Source of the DNA: Microvirga sp. KLBC 81
GTDB lineage: Bacteria; Pseudomonadota; Alphaproteobacteria; Rhizobiales; Beijerinckiaceae
NCBI RefSeq assembly: GCF_003075415.1
Contig: NZ_QDAH01000009.1
Coordinates: 1 to 64,000 of the forward strand
DNA: 64,000 nt
Direction: 5' to 3'
Both the position numbers and the translations under genes were made by a program. Positions 28,136 through 37,834 of this stretch are shown here, one piece after another. Below the pieces are notes generated by a model. That model was not told where the DNA came from. It saw nothing but the letters and a program-made list of their open reading frames with translations, and searched no databases. Within the stretch, counting starts at the first letter, position 1. Each line of letters begins with the position of its first letter.

Positions 28136-28749
28136 CCTTCGTGCTCGGGCTCACCGGCTCCATCGGCATGGGAAAATCGGCCACCGCCAATCTTTTCCGA
28201 AGGCTCGGCGTACCTGTGCATGATGCAGACGCCGCCGTCCACGCGCTCTATCGCGGCCGCGCCGCGCCGCTGATCGAGAAGGCGTTTCCCGGAACCGTCG
28301 TCGAGGGTGTGGTAGATCGACGCAAGCTCGGCCAAGCCGTGCTCAACAGCGCCGAAAAGCTGAAACTGCTCGAGAGCATCGTGCATCCGCTGGTGCGCGA
28401 GGAGGAAGAAAACTTTCTGGCCCGCGTCTCCACAACGTCGTCTCTTGCGGTTCTCGACATTCCGCTTCTTTTTGAGACCGGTGGCGACAGGCGCTGCGAT
28501 GCGGTTCTGGTCGTCTCTGCTCCAGCCGACGTGCAACGGGCGCGCGTGATGGGACGACCCGGCATGACGGAAGAGACATTCGGGGCAATCTTGAGTAAGC
28601 AGATGCCTGATGCGCAAAAGCGTGCCCGCGCACATTTTATTGTCGATACGAGCCGTGACTTTGCTTCCGCCGAGGCGCAGGTGCGGTCTATCCTTGCTTG
28701 CCTCGCGGGACGGCCCGGCCGGCGCAAATTTTTGAAAAAGAGTGTTTGA
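28132..28749 (+). CDS. coaE: dephospho-CoA kinase
   Basis: A 205-aa P-loop kinase for the last step of coenzyme A synthesis. Walker A is GLTGSIGMGKSATANLFRRLG, followed by VHDADAAVH (substrate site), SIVHPLVREEEE and LDIPLLFETGGDRRCD. Start ATG overlaps the aroE stop (ATGA), and dnaQ follows after 2 bp, so the genes from ppsR to dnaQ read as one operon. Confidence 0.96.
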   Translation: MTFVLGLTGSIGMGKSATANLFRRLGVPVHDADAAVHALYRGRAAPLIEKAFPGTVVEGVVDRRKLGQAVLNSAEKLKLLESIVHPLVREEEENFLARVSTTSSLAVLDIPLLFETGGDRRCDAVLVVSAPADVQRARVMGRPGMTEETFGAILSKQMPDAQKRARAHFIVDTSRDFASAEAQVRSILACLAGRPGRRKFLKKSV

Positions 28750-28751
28750 CG

Positions 28752-29480
28752 ATGCTGCGAGAGATCGTTCTCGATACCGAAACCACCGGCACCGATCACG
28801 CCAAGGGTGATCGCATCATCGAAATCGGCTGCGTCGAGCTCCTCAACCACATCCCGACAGGCAAGAGCTATCACGTCTATATCAACCCCGAATGCCCGGT
28901 TTCCGCCGGCGCGCTCGCGGTGCACGGATTGAGCAACGAGTTTCTCGCCGACAAGCCGGTCTTTGCAGCGGTCGTCGACGAGTTTTATGACTTCATCCGC
29001 GATGCGCGGCTCGTCATCCACAACGCGGCCTTCGACATTGGCTTCATCAACGCAGAATTTGCGCGCACGGGCCATCCGGCCATCGATCTGGGCGATGTGG
29101 TCGATACGCTCATCATGGCGCGCCGCAAGCATCCGGGTGCCGCGAACAATCTCGATGCGCTCTGCTCGCGCTATGGCATCGACAATTCCAAGCGCACCAA
29201 ACACGGCGCGTTGCTCGACGCGGAGATCCTGGCCGAGGTCTATATCGAGCTGATCGGCGGACGGCAGGTCGGCTTCGATCTCTCCGCGCAGCCGGTGAAG
29301 GGCAGCGGCCCTGCCCTGCGCACAGATTCCGCCTCGCCGCGCGAGGCGAAACCGCGGCCGATGATCTCGCGTCTCACGGATGCGGAACGCGCTGCGCACG
29401 CCGCCTTCATCGAGCAGCTAGGCCCGAATTCCCTGTGGCGCGAATATATCGGCGAAGCTTCGCCGGAAGCGTCATCGTGA
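28752..29480 (+). CDS. dnaQ: DNA polymerase III epsilon subunit
   Basis: A 242-aa DEDDh proofreading exonuclease. Exo I is VLDTETTGTD, Exo II is HNAAFDIGFINAEF, and Exo III contains KHGALLDAEILAEVYIEL with the catalytic His. The C-terminal tail (SRLTDAERAAHAAFIEQLG) is the part that tethers epsilon to the polymerase in known systems. ATG 28752 follows the coaE stop closely. It converges with secB. Confidence 0.95.
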   Translation: MLREIVLDTETTGTDHAKGDRIIEIGCVELLNHIPTGKSYHVYINPECPVSAGALAVHGLSNEFLADKPVFAAVVDEFYDFIRDARLVIHNAAFDIGFINAEFARTGHPAIDLGDVVDTLIMARRKHPGAANNLDALCSRYGIDNSKRTKHGALLDAEILAEVYIELIGGRQVGFDLSAQPVKGSGPALRTDSASPREAKPRPMISRLTDAERAAHAAFIEQLGPNSLWREYIGEASPEASS

Positions 29481-29516
29481 AGCACGACATCTTTCCCACG
29501 AACAAATCTCTCTGCC

Positions 29517-29530
29517 CTCATCCTGAGGAG
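29517..29530. repeat. family C repeat fragment
   Basis: CCTCATCCTGAGGA remains as one arm only, between dnaQ and the secB terminator. Confidence 0.4.
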
Positions 29531-29550
29531 GCGAGAGGATAATCCGACCC

Positions 29551-29584
29551 AAAATACAGAAAGCGGAGCAGTTGCCTGCTCCGC
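29551..29584 (-). terminator. intrinsic terminator of secB
   Basis: On the minus strand GCGGAGCAG pairs with CTGCTCCGC around GCAA, then TTTCTGTATTTT follows. It lies about 30 nt after the secB stop. Confidence 0.75.
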
Positions 29585-29615
29585 CTGAAGTAAAAACTTA
29601 AAAAGCCGAACCGTG

Positions 29616-30101
29616 TTACGACACGGTCTGGCCACCCTGCTGACCCTGCATCTCGGCCACGCGCTGGCGGTAGAGAGCGACGAAATCGATCGGGTCGATG
29701 TAGAGGGGCGGGAAGCCGCCGTTGCGCACCGCGTCGGCCACGATCTGACGGGCGAAGGGGAAAAGAAGGCGCGGGCACTCGATCATCACCACCGGATGGA
29801 GCTGCTCCTGCGGGATGTTCTGCACGCGGAACACGCCGGAATAGGTGAGCTCGAAGGCGAACAGCACGTCATTGCCAGCTTTGGCATTGCCTTCGAGGGT
29901 GAGATCCACCTCGAAATCGGCCTCCGCCAGCTGCTTGGCGTTCACGTTGACCTGCAGGTTGATCTGCGGGCCTTCCGACTGCTGCTGCAGGGAGCGCGGG
30001 GCATTGGGATTCTCGAACGAAAAATCCTTGCAGTATTGCGCAAGAGCGTTCAGCGCGGGCATGCCGCCGGGCGCTCCATTGTTTGCCGGGTTGTCGGCCA
30101 T
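29616..30101 (-). CDS. secB: protein-export chaperone SecB
   Basis: A 161-aa tetrameric cytosolic chaperone that keeps preproteins unfolded for the Sec translocon. Family segments are [63 protein letters not shown] and [29 protein letters not shown]. It is divergent from the Tim44-domain gene, an arrangement conserved next to dnaQ in this group. Confidence 0.96.
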   Translation of the reverse strand: MADNPANNGAPGGMPALNALAQYCKDFSFENPNAPRSLQQQSEGPQINLQVNVNAKQLAEADFEVDLTLEGNAKAGNDVLFAFELTYSGVFRVQNIPQEQLHPVVMIECPRLLFPFARQIVADAVRNGGFPPLYIDPIDFVALYRQRVAEMQGQQGGQTVS

Positions 30102-30378
30102 GGGGTTTCATGCTCCGAAGAGAGGTAAATCGGTCGACCCGGACGTGGCGCTTCACACCTGAAGGCACCTGATCGGCAACGGGCCATGGATCTCCGCGCT
30201 ATCATGTTTCGGGCCAAAGAGGCAAGATTTGCGAGCGTCCTTCGCTTGTCGTGCGCTTGTCGCGGGGAAAGGTGGATGTTACGACCGGAAGACCCCATAT
30301 GCAAAGGATCACATCTTATCCCTTTGGGGCAACGCCCGGCGCCGAGCCGGGTTTGGGCAGGCTGACAACGGATCGACG

Positions 30379-31101
30379 ATGCAGGACTCCTTCGACATCA
30401 CGACCCTCATTTTCATCGTTCTCGCGATCTTCGTGATCTGGCGCCTTCGCTCGGTGCTGGGGCAGAAGACCGGCAACGAACAGCCGCCGTTCGATCCGCT
30501 CTCGCGCCGCGATGCGCCCTTGCGTCCCGGCAATTCGAATCCTGAGCCCGATCACAATGTGGTGCGTCTTCCCGGGGCCAACGGCACCCGTCCTGCGGCC
30601 GAGGTTCAGACCGCCGAGCGCTGGAAGGGTTTTGCCGAGCCGGGCACACCCATGGCCGGGGCTCTCGACAGCATCGCCCGCGCCGAGCCCAGCTTCGACG
30701 CTGCCGGTTTCCTGGAAGGAGCCAAGGCGGCTTATGAGATGATCGTCACGGCCTTTGCTGTGGGTGATCGCAAGACCCTGAAGGATCTTCTCTCCCGCGA
30801 AGTCTATGAGGGCTTCGAGCGCGCCATCACGGAGCGCGAACAGCGTGGCGAGCGCGTCGAAACCACCTTCGTCTCCATCGACAAGGCCGAGATGGCCGGC
30901 GCCGAGGTGCACAACAAGACCGCGCAGATCGTGGTGCGCTTCGTCTCGCAGCTGATTACCGTGACCCGCGATGCGGCGGGCGTGGTGATCGATGGCAGCC
31001 CGGATCAGGTGGCCGAGGTCACCGATGTGTGGACCTTCGCCCGCACGCTCGGCAGCCGCGATCCCAACTGGCAGCTCGTCGCGACCGAAGCGGGGCAATG
31101 A
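30379..31101 (+). CDS. Tim44/TimA-domain membrane-anchored protein
   Basis: A 240-aa protein with one N-terminal transmembrane helix (TLIFIVLAIFVIWRL) followed by a Pro-rich linker and a Tim44-like domain (about residues 95-240), recognisable from FLEGAKAAYEMIVTAFAVGDRKTLKDLLS and the terminal DVWTFARTLGSRDPNWQLVATE. The mitochondrial homologue links the import motor to the membrane; the bacterial role is less certain. ATG 30379 is chosen for the membrane anchor. mltA overlaps its stop by 4 nt. Confidence 0.9.
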   Translation: MQDSFDITTLIFIVLAIFVIWRLRSVLGQKTGNEQPPFDPLSRRDAPLRPGNSNPEPDHNVVRLPGANGTRPAAEVQTAERWKGFAEPGTPMAGALDSIARAEPSFDAAGFLEGAKAAYEMIVTAFAVGDRKTLKDLLSREVYEGFERAITEREQRGERVETTFVSIDKAEMAGAEVHNKTAQIVVRFVSQLITVTRDAAGVVIDGSPDQVAEVTDVWTFARTLGSRDPNWQLVATEAGQ

Positions 31102-32270
31102 GGCATGCCGGGCGAGCCCTCCTCGCGTGTCTCTTCGCCTGGATCGTGACCGTGCCGGAGACGGAGGCAGCATTACGTCTGGCGGCCCAGGCGCGTCTTG
31201 AGGCTTTGTCCTTCAAGGATCTCGATGCGTGGGCGAATGACGACCACGGCGCCGCCTTCAAGGCCTTCCTGCGCTCCTGCCGCGCTCTCGATGCGAGTGC
31301 TGCCGAGCTGAGACCCGCGCAAGCGCCGGAGCGTCATCTTCTTTCCGTCTGCCGTGAAGCTCTGAAGAGCGAAAATCTCTCCCGCTCAGAGGCGCGCCGG
31401 TTCTTCGAGACGCATTTCCAGCCCTTCGCCATCATCCCCCGTTCCGGCAACGGCTTTCTGACAGGCTATTACGAACCCGAGTTTCAAGGTTCGCACACGC
31501 CCGATTCCCGTTTCAAGGTGCCATTGCTCGCAAGACCGGACGATCTCGTCACCATCGCGCAGGGCGAGACTCTGCCCGGCATCGACAAGGGGCTGCAGGC
31601 TGCCCGGCGCACCGCAACGGGCTATGAGCCCTATCCCGATCGCGCCGCCATCGAGGATGGTGCGCTGGGATCGCTCGCGAAACCCGTCGTGTATCTTCGC
31701 GAGCCTGCCGAGGCCTTCATCATCCATGTGCAGGGTTCGTCCCGTATCCGTCTGACCGATGGCTCGGTGATGCGCGTCGCCTATGCGGGCCGCAACGGGC
31801 GCCCCTACACCTCCATCGGCCGCGTGCTGGTGCAGCGGGGCGAGATGGATCTCGAATCCATGACGTTGGAAAAGCTTATGGGCTGGTTGAAGGACAATCC
31901 CGGCCCGGCCAAGGAGCTGATGCGGCAGAATCAGTCTTACATCTTCTTCCGCGAGGCCGATGAGCTTGCGCCAGAGGACGGACCCATCGGCGGCGCGGGC
32001 TTTCCACTGGTGCCGGGCCGGAGCCTGGCTGTCGACCGCTCCCTCTGGGCCTATGGCCTGCCCTTCTGGCTGGAGGGCGAATTACCCTTCACTCTCGAAA
32101 AATCCGAGCCACTGCGTCGCCTCATGATCGCCCAGGACACCGGCTCGGCCATCGTCGGTCCTGCGCGAGGCGATTTCTTCTTCGGCAGCGGCGAGGACGC
32201 AGGCACGCGTGCCGGTCTGTTGCGTCACACCACGCGCTTCGTGGTGCTCAAGCCTAAAGCGAAGCCATGA
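31098..32270 (+). CDS. mltA: membrane-bound lytic transglycosylase MltA
   Basis: A 390-aa murein transglycosylase that cleaves MurNAc-GlcNAc bonds with 1,6-anhydro product formation. A signal peptide (MRHAGRALLACLFAWIV..., to about residue 24) is present without an evident lipobox. The MltA domain shows GFLTGYYEPEFQGS and AFIIHVQGSSRIRLTDG, and the 3D domain QDTGSAIVGPARGDFFFGSGE with the catalytic Asp. It is translationally coupled at both ends (ATGA overlaps with the Tim44 gene and smr). Confidence 0.94.
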   Translation: MRHAGRALLACLFAWIVTVPETEAALRLAAQARLEALSFKDLDAWANDDHGAAFKAFLRSCRALDASAAELRPAQAPERHLLSVCREALKSENLSRSEARRFFETHFQPFAIIPRSGNGFLTGYYEPEFQGSHTPDSRFKVPLLARPDDLVTIAQGETLPGIDKGLQAARRTATGYEPYPDRAAIEDGALGSLAKPVVYLREPAEAFIIHVQGSSRIRLTDGSVMRVAYAGRNGRPYTSIGRVLVQRGEMDLESMTLEKLMGWLKDNPGPAKELMRQNQSYIFFREADELAPEDGPIGGAGFPLVPGRSLAVDRSLWAYGLPFWLEGELPFTLEKSEPLRRLMIAQDTGSAIVGPARGDFFFGSGEDAGTRAGLLRHTTRFVVLKPKAKP

Positions 32271-32839
32271 CCAAGCATCGCCGGACACGTCAGCTCAGCC
32301 CCGAGGAGCGGCGGCTCTGGTCGCACGTGGCCCGCAACGTGCGGCCCATGAAGGGCAAGGTGTTGCCGCCCGAGCCGGAGCATGAGCCTGAGGCGGAGAT
32401 CGCAACGGCCCCTGCTCCGCAGGTTCTTGTCACCTCTCCGGCACCCCTGCCTGCACCCCCGAAAAAACCTTCGCTTCCGCCGCTCGCTCCCGTGGAGCGC
32501 AAGACGCTCCAGGCCCTGCGCCGGGGCCGGAAGGACCTGGACAGCGTCATCGATCTCCACGGCATGCGCCAGGAAGAGGCGCATTTCGCACTCATCAGCT
32601 TCCTGCACCGGGCGCAGAATTCCGGACACGGTCTCGTCCTCGTCATCACCGGCAAGGGCGGCTCGGCCGTCAACAACGGCCTCTTCGATGAGCGTGGCGT
32701 GTTGCGCCGCATGGTGCCGCATTGGCTGCGCCTGCCCGATCTCAGATCTCTTGTGATCGGCTACGAGGAGGCCTCTCCCCAACATGGCGGTTCCGGTGCA
32801 CTTTATGTCAGGCTCCGCCGGAGGCGGGGCGCGGGATAA
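32267..32839 (+). CDS. Smr/MutS2-domain protein
   Basis: A 190-aa stand-alone Smr protein. A basic and Pro-rich N-terminus (to about residue 85) precedes the Smr domain: DSVIDLHGMRQEEAHFALISFL, VLVITGKGGSA and GVLRRMVPHWLR. Smr domains are nucleases acting on DNA or RNA in characterised cases. It overlaps mltA by 4 nt and is followed by the XRE regulator 6 bp later, so one operon is likely. Confidence 0.92.
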   Translation: MTKHRRTRQLSPEERRLWSHVARNVRPMKGKVLPPEPEHEPEAEIATAPAPQVLVTSPAPLPAPPKKPSLPPLAPVERKTLQALRRGRKDLDSVIDLHGMRQEEAHFALISFLHRAQNSGHGLVLVITGKGGSAVNNGLFDERGVLRRMVPHWLRLPDLRSLVIGYEEASPQHGGSGALYVRLRRRRGAG

Positions 32840-32845
32840 CCACCT

Positions 32846-33253
32846 ATGACTCCCTTTGGCGAACGGGTGCGGCAGCTGCGCCGCGAACGCGGATTGATGT
32901 TGAAGGACATGGCCGCTCACCTAGGCGTGTCGAGCGCCTATCTCTCGGCTCTCGAGCGCGGCGATCGCGGCAAGCCCACTTGGACGCTCATCCAGGGGGT
33001 GCTGCAATATTTCCACATCATCTGGGACGAGGCCGACGAGCTGACGCGGCTCGCCGATCTCTCCGACCCGCGCGTGAAGATCGATACCGCCGGTGCCGAT
33101 CCCAAGGCGACGCTCCTCGCCAATCGCCTCGCCCGCGAGATCCGCAATCTCTCGGAAGGAGAGCTTGAGGACATGCTCGCCATTCTGGATCACGCTCAAG
33201 GCCGCGAGCGCCGCGCCCCCGTGCCGGTCCAGGCCGTGCAGGATGCTGTCTGA
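32846..33253 (+). CDS. XRE-family transcriptional regulator
   Basis: A 135-aa protein with an N-terminal Cro/C1 helix-turn-helix: VRQLRRERGLMLKDMAAHLGVSSAYLSALERGDRG. The rest is helical and charged (LANRLAREIRNLSEGELEDMLAIL) with no known sensor domain. This type is conserved behind smr in Hyphomicrobiales. Its targets are unknown. Confidence 0.88.
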   Translation: MTPFGERVRQLRRERGLMLKDMAAHLGVSSAYLSALERGDRGKPTWTLIQGVLQYFHIIWDEADELTRLADLSDPRVKIDTAGADPKATLLANRLAREIRNLSEGELEDMLAILDHAQGRERRAPVPVQAVQDAV

Positions 33254-33327
33254 GAAGGCATTAGTCTTGACCGCTCAGGCCGAGGATGCCAAAGCGCCCT
33301 TAGTTCCTTCCAACATCGTGGTTGTTC

Positions 33328-34329
33328 ATGTCCCAGACCCGCATCGACGTGCTCACGCTCGGCAACGCCATCGTTGACGTGCTCGCCCATACCGACGAGG
33401 CCTTCCTGCTCCAGAAGAAGGTGCACAAGGGCTCCATGCAGCTCATCGACGAGGCGCGTGCCGAGGAGCTCTACCGGGATATGGGCCCTGCGGTGATCGT
33501 GTCGGGCGGCTCGGGCGCCAATACGGCAGCGGGAGCCGCAGCCTTGGGCGTGAAGGCGGGCTTCATCGGCAAGGTGAAGAACGACGAGACCGGCAAGCTC
33601 TTCGCGCATGATCTGAAGGCCATCGACGTGCATTACGACGTGGCTTTCGCAGAGGATGGCCCGGCCACCGCGCGCAGCTTCATCCTGGTGACGCCGGACG
33701 GCGAGCGCACGATGAACACCTATCTCGGCGCCTGCCAGAACCTCACGCCCGAGGACGTGAACCCCGATACGGTTCGCGCCGCGAGCATCGTTTATCTCGA
33801 AGGCTATCTCTGGGATCCGCCGGCCGCGAAGGAAGCCTTCCGCAAGGCGGTGAAGATTGCGCACGAAGCGGGCAACAAGGTCGCCCTCACCCTCTCTGAC
33901 GCCTTCTGCGTCGACCGCTATCGCGACGAGTTTCTCGGCCTCATGCGCGACGGCAGCCTCGATATCCTCTTCGCCAACATCCACGAACTGCAGAGCCTCT
34001 ATGGCACGTCCTCGGCGGAGAGCGCGCTGGCCGCGTTGCGCGAGGAAAACCTGCTCGGCGTCATCACCCGCTCGGCGGAAGGCGCGCTGGTGGTGAGCCG
34101 GGGCGAGACGCTCAGCATCCCGGCCTTCCCGGTCGAGCGCGTGGTCGATACCACCGGCGCGGGCGACCTCTTCGCCTCGGGCTTCCTCGCCGGTCTCGTG
34201 CAGGACCTGGAACTTGCCGATTGCGCCCGCCTCGGCGGCTTGGCGGCGGCAGAAATCATCAGCCATCTCGGCGCGCGTCCGCAGGCGAACCTGCGCGAAC
34301 TCGCGCAGCAGGAAGGCTTGCTGAGCTGA
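33328..34329 (+). CDS. PfkB-family carbohydrate kinase (adenosine kinase-like)
   Basis: A 333-aa ribokinase-fold sugar or nucleoside kinase. The N-terminal glycine motif is SGGSGANTAAGAAALGVKAGFIGKV and the C-terminal PfkB signature is DTTGAGDLFASGFLAGL with the catalytic Asp. The sequence style (ALGNAIVDVLAHTDEAFLL, MQLIDEARAEELY) is that annotated as adenosine kinase in alphaproteobacteria; the substrate is not proven. ATG 33328 is preferred to the TTG 6 nt upstream. Confidence 0.9.
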   Translation: MSQTRIDVLTLGNAIVDVLAHTDEAFLLQKKVHKGSMQLIDEARAEELYRDMGPAVIVSGGSGANTAAGAAALGVKAGFIGKVKNDETGKLFAHDLKAIDVHYDVAFAEDGPATARSFILVTPDGERTMNTYLGACQNLTPEDVNPDTVRAASIVYLEGYLWDPPAAKEAFRKAVKIAHEAGNKVALTLSDAFCVDRYRDEFLGLMRDGSLDILFANIHELQSLYGTSSAESALAALREENLLGVITRSAEGALVVSRGETLSIPAFPVERVVDTTGAGDLFASGFLAGLVQDLELADCARLGGLAAAEIISHLGARPQANLRELAQQEGLLS

Positions 34330-34333
34330 TCAC

Positions 34334-35035
34334 TCAGGTCCGGGTTGTCTTCGATTCGGCGATCCTGGCGGCGACCAGCATCTGCAGCCGCCAGAGATTG
34401 CGGTCATGAATGCCGTTCTCTGCCAGATGCATGACCGTGTTGTGGAGATATTCGGCGCCTGATCCCCAGTGTCCGCAAGCCCTCGACAACACGTCGGCCA
34501 CATCCTCGGGTGCGAGCCGTCCCACATAAGCGGGGGCCTGCCGGTTCATCACGAAGGCGATGGCCGTCACTGGCCCCTCCTCGGTCGCAACCTTGATCCA
34601 GCGCGGCAAGCTGTTGGCCGGCTTCACGGTGAATTCGCGGCGGAACAGCCTGCCCAATTGCCCTTGAAGAGAGTGCCCAGGGAGCCGATAGAGCAGCCCC
34701 CGGCACTGCCCGCCCCGATCCATCGCCATCATGAGCCCGGGCTGCTCCCGCGTGGCGCGCCAGCGCGTGATCCGGAAACAGAAGGAGCGGTGCCATCCAT
34801 GCGCCGTGCCCCGGCGCATATCGATATGTTCGACCTCCGGTTTCCAGATCAGGGATCCATAGGCGAAGAGCCAGGCATCCTGCTCCGGTGGATGTGATGC
34901 GAGAATCCTGGCAACGACGGCGTCGTAGTCTTCGGACGTGTGATAGACGAGGCCCGGTTCAGGTCCGGGATCCTCAAGAGGGCGATGAACGAGCGCGACG
35001 AGGTCGGGCGTGAGCGCCATCTGCCGGGCCCCCAT
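34334..35035 (-). CDS. ChaC-type gamma-glutamylcyclotransferase
   Basis: A 233-aa protein of the ChaC family, which in characterised members degrades glutathione to 5-oxoproline and Cys-Gly. The conserved FAYGSLIWKPE glycine-binding motif is near residue 54, with the typical LPRWIKV and GHWGSGAEYLHNTV segments towards the C-terminus. It converges with the PfkB kinase gene, 4 bp between stops. Confidence 0.9.
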   Translation of the reverse strand: MGARQMALTPDLVALVHRPLEDPGPEPGLVYHTSEDYDAVVARILASHPPEQDAWLFAYGSLIWKPEVEHIDMRRGTAHGWHRSFCFRITRWRATREQPGLMMAMDRGGQCRGLLYRLPGHSLQGQLGRLFRREFTVKPANSLPRWIKVATEEGPVTAIAFVMNRQAPAYVGRLAPEDVADVLSRACGHWGSGAEYLHNTVMHLAENGIHDRNLWRLQMLVAARIAESKTTRT

Positions 35036-35116
35036 GGGATCACCTCTTGCTCAGATTGCCACCCGCAAGATTAGCTCAAGCGGCGACGCTCGTCCAAGCG
35101 CACAGCCTGCAGATTC

Positions 35117-35638
35117 TCAATCTCCTCCCGTGCGTCCGAACCAGAGCCCGAACAGGGCTGCCAGCGCGACAAGCATCAGAAAGCCGTTGAACATCACGAG
35201 CAGGTACGGCGGAAGGCGCTGCACGTCCGGCTGCGGCGGCTGCGCGCCGGTGAACACCTGACGCCACACGGCGGCGGCAAAGCAGAAGGCGCTGAACAGC
35301 ACCAGGATCGAGCCGGTGGAGATGATCATCCATTCGGGCACCACGCCTTCCAGGAGCTTCTTCGCGCCGATGCCGGAGGCAAGCGACGCCAGACCTGTGC
35401 GCACCCAGGCCGCATAGGTGCGCTCGGCGGCGAAAACGGTGCGGTTTGCGGCGAGTTCCGTGCGTCGGTCGGCGCTGTCCTTCATCTGGACGCTGGCAAC
35501 GGCCGTTGTCTTGGCCGCAGCCTGCGTCTGCTCGGCGGCTTCCTGTGTGTTTTCAGCCGCTTCCTGGGTCTGCGTCGCAGCTTCCTTCGCGTGCTCGACG
35601 CTACGCTTGAGCTTGTCCTCGACGGGTGGCGTGGTCAT
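35117..35638 (-). CDS. DUF202-domain membrane protein
   Basis: A 173-aa protein. The N-terminus is an Ala/Gln/Thr-rich amphipathic coiled coil (about residues 5-55) with repeats like TQEAAE and TQAAAK. A DUF202 (YidH) domain follows with NRTVFAAERTYAAWVRTGLA and three transmembrane helices (near 83-95, 98-115 and 142-163). ATG 35638 is preferred to 35671. Function unknown. Confidence 0.82.
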   Translation of the reverse strand: MTTPPVEDKLKRSVEHAKEAATQTQEAAENTQEAAEQTQAAAKTTAVASVQMKDSADRRTELAANRTVFAAERTYAAWVRTGLASLASGIGAKKLLEGVVPEWMIISTGSILVLFSAFCFAAAVWRQVFTGAQPPQPDVQRLPPYLLVMFNGFLMLVALAALFGLWFGRTGGD

Positions 35639-35692
35639 GCGTTCTCCATTTGACGGAGGAACAACGCTCAAGATTACGAAAAAGGTCAGTTC

Positions 35693-36667
35693 TTACAGAC
35701 GTCGCAAAGCCACGGTTTCGATCCGGTGGCTCGCTCCCTTTGTCAGGATCAGGCTCGCACGCTGGCGGGTGGGTACGATATTTTCGCGCAGGTTCAGCAG
35801 GTTGATCCGGCTCCAGAGGCCGTCGGCAATGGCGATGGCTTCCTCTTCCGGGATCTCCGCGTAGCGGCGGAAATAGGAGAGCGGATCGCGGAAAGCCGTG
35901 TGGCGCAAGCGCAGGAAACGGCTCACATACCAGCGGTGCAGGTCCTCCTCCGCCGCGTCGATATAGACGGAGAAGTCGAAGAAGTCGGATACGAAGGGAA
36001 TGGCCGTGCCGTCCTTCGGCAGACGCGCGGGCTGGAGAACGTTGAGGCCTTCGACGATGAGAATGTCCGGCCGGTCGACCGTCGTTTCCTCGCCGGGCAC
36101 CACGTCATAAACCAGATGCGAATAGAGCGGTGCCTTCACGTTGCGCTTGCCCGCCTTGATGTCGGCGAGGAAGTGCAGGAGCTTGCCGGTGTCGTAGCTC
36201 TCCGGAAAACCTTTGCGCTCCATCAGGCCAAGCCGCGTCAGCTCGGCATTGGGGAGCAGGAAGCCGTCCGTGGTGACGAGGTCCACCTTTGGCGTGTTGG
36301 GCCAGCGGGCGAGAAGAGCTTTCAGCACACGCGCCGTGGTGGATTTGCCCACCGCCACCGAGCCCGCGACGCCGATGATATAGGGCACCTTCTCTTGCTG
36401 CTCGGCGAGAAGGAAGCGCTGGGTCGCCTTGAACAGCCCCTGGGTCGCAGCGACGTAGAGCGAGAGCAAACGCGAGAGCGGCAGGTAGATTGCCGCCACC
36501 TCATCGAGCGAGATCGGATCGTTGAGGGATTGCAGCTGCACCACCTCATCGGCGGTCAGTGTCATTGGCGTATCGGCGCGCAGCTTCGCCCATTCGTCGC
36601 GCGTGAACGTGCGGTAGGGCGAGAGGTCGTCCTCGCCTTGAGGAGAAACCACGTTGGGCTGGTCCAT
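35693..36667 (-). CDS. coaA: pantothenate kinase, type I
   Basis: A 324-aa CoaA that makes 4'-phosphopantothenate, the first committed step of coenzyme A synthesis. Walker A is [21 protein letters not shown] near residue 100, with [13 protein letters not shown] and the [14 protein letters not shown] strand typical of the bacterial type I enzyme. It lies downstream of hisE in the same orientation with a 34-bp gap, so it may be the last gene of the his operon. Confidence 0.96.
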   Translation of the reverse strand: MDQPNVVSPQGEDDLSPYRTFTRDEWAKLRADTPMTLTADEVVQLQSLNDPISLDEVAAIYLPLSRLLSLYVAATQGLFKATQRFLLAEQQEKVPYIIGVAGSVAVGKSTTARVLKALLARWPNTPKVDLVTTDGFLLPNAELTRLGLMERKGFPESYDTGKLLHFLADIKAGKRNVKAPLYSHLVYDVVPGEETTVDRPDILIVEGLNVLQPARLPKDGTAIPFVSDFFDFSVYIDAAEEDLHRWYVSRFLRLRHTAFRDPLSYFRRYAEIPEEEAIAIADGLWSRINLLNLRENIVPTRQRASLILTKGASHRIETVALRRL

Positions 36668-36701
36668 GCGAGCCCCCCTTATTCGAGGTCAGGACTTCAG
36701 G

Positions 36702-37022
36702 TCACGACTTGCGCGCGGCCTTCTCGGCGAGCCCCGATTGCGCGGTGCGGCGCTCCAATTCGGCCATGACGTCACTTAGAGGAATATTGGCGCCCTGCAA
36801 CACGACCAAAAGATGATACAGCACGTCCGCCGCTTCCGCCGTGAGGTTCTGCCGGTCGCCCTGGACGGCGGCGAGGGCGGCCTCGACAGCCTCCTCCCCC
36901 AGCTTCTTGGCCGCCTTGGCGGGGCCTTCGCTCAGGAGCTTGGCCGTATAGGACTCGGTCACGGGTGCAGCCGCACGCTGGGCCACGATGCGGGCGAGAT
37001 CGTCGAGGGTGAAGGAGGTCAT
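36702..37022 (-). CDS. hisE: phosphoribosyl-ATP diphosphatase
   Basis: A 106-aa all-helical MazG-like enzyme for the second step of histidine synthesis (PR-ATP to PR-AMP). The metal-binding motif is [15 protein letters not shown] followed by [13 protein letters not shown]. It is a single-domain HisE, separate from HisI. It follows hisF by 17 bp. Confidence 0.95.
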   Translation of the reverse strand: MTSFTLDDLARIVAQRAAAPVTESYTAKLLSEGPAKAAKKLGEEAVEAALAAVQGDRQNLTAEAADVLYHLLVVLQGANIPLSDVMAELERRTAQSGLAEKAARKS

Positions 37023-37039
37023 GGATTCATCCCCTCTGA

Positions 37040-37834
37040 TCAGGCTGCGTTCTTCGCCGGCTCGTCCAGCCGCATCTTCAGGCCCGCTTTCGCCATGTAG
37101 CTCTTCGCCTCGCCGATCGTGTGCGTGCCGAAGTGGAAGATCGAGGCCGCGAGCACGGCGCTCGCATGACCGTCCTTCACGCCATCGACCAAGTGGTCGA
37201 GATTGCCGACGCCGCCGGAGGCGATGACGGGAACGGAGACGGCATCGGCGATGGCGCGCACGAGCGCGAGATCGTAGCCGCCCTTGGTGCCGTCGCGGTC
37301 CATGGAGGTGACGAGGAGTTCACCGGCGCCCAGCTCGGCCACCTGCTTGGCGAAAGCGATGGCATCGATGTCGGTGGGGGTCCGCCCGCCATGGGTGAAG
37401 ATTTCCCAGCGCGGAGGCTCACCTTCGCCCGAGACCTTCTTCGCGTCGATGGCGACCACGATGCATTGCGCACCGAATTTTTCGGCGGCTTCGCGCACGA
37501 AGCCGGGATTCTTCACGGCAGCGGTGTTGATCGACACCTTATCGGCGCCGGCCAACAGGAGCCTGCGGATGTCCTCCACATTGCGCACGCCGCCGCCGAC
37601 CGTGAGCGGCATGAAGCAGGCTTCGGCCGTGCGCTGCACCACATCGAGCAGGATGCCGCGGGCCTCGTGGCTCGCGGTGATGTCGAGGAAGCAGAGTTCG
37701 TCGGCGCCGGCCGCATCATAGGCTTTTGCGGCTTCCACCGGATCGCCCGCATCGACGAGATCGACGAATTGCACGCCCTTCACGACGCGCCCGTCCTTCA
37801 CATCGAGGCAGGGAATGAGACGCACTTTCAGCAT
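37040..37834 (-). CDS. hisF: imidazole glycerol phosphate synthase, cyclase subunit
   Basis: A 264-aa TIM-barrel cyclase subunit that, with HisH, makes IGP and [27 protein letters not shown] carries the catalytic Asp11, and [22 protein letters not shown] carries the Asp130 equivalent. [15 protein letters not shown] forms the phosphate site. Its start overlaps the hisA stop by 1 nt. Confidence 0.97.
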   Translation of the reverse strand: MLKVRLIPCLDVKDGRVVKGVQFVDLVDAGDPVEAAKAYDAAGADELCFLDITASHEARGILLDVVQRTAEACFMPLTVGGGVRNVEDIRRLLLAGADKVSINTAAVKNPGFVREAAEKFGAQCIVVAIDAKKVSGEGEPPRWEIFTHGGRTPTDIDAIAFAKQVAELGAGELLVTSMDRDGTKGGYDLALVRAIADAVSVPVIASGGVGNLDHLVDGVKDGHASAVLAASIFHFGTHTIGEAKSYMAKAGLKMRLDEPAKNAA

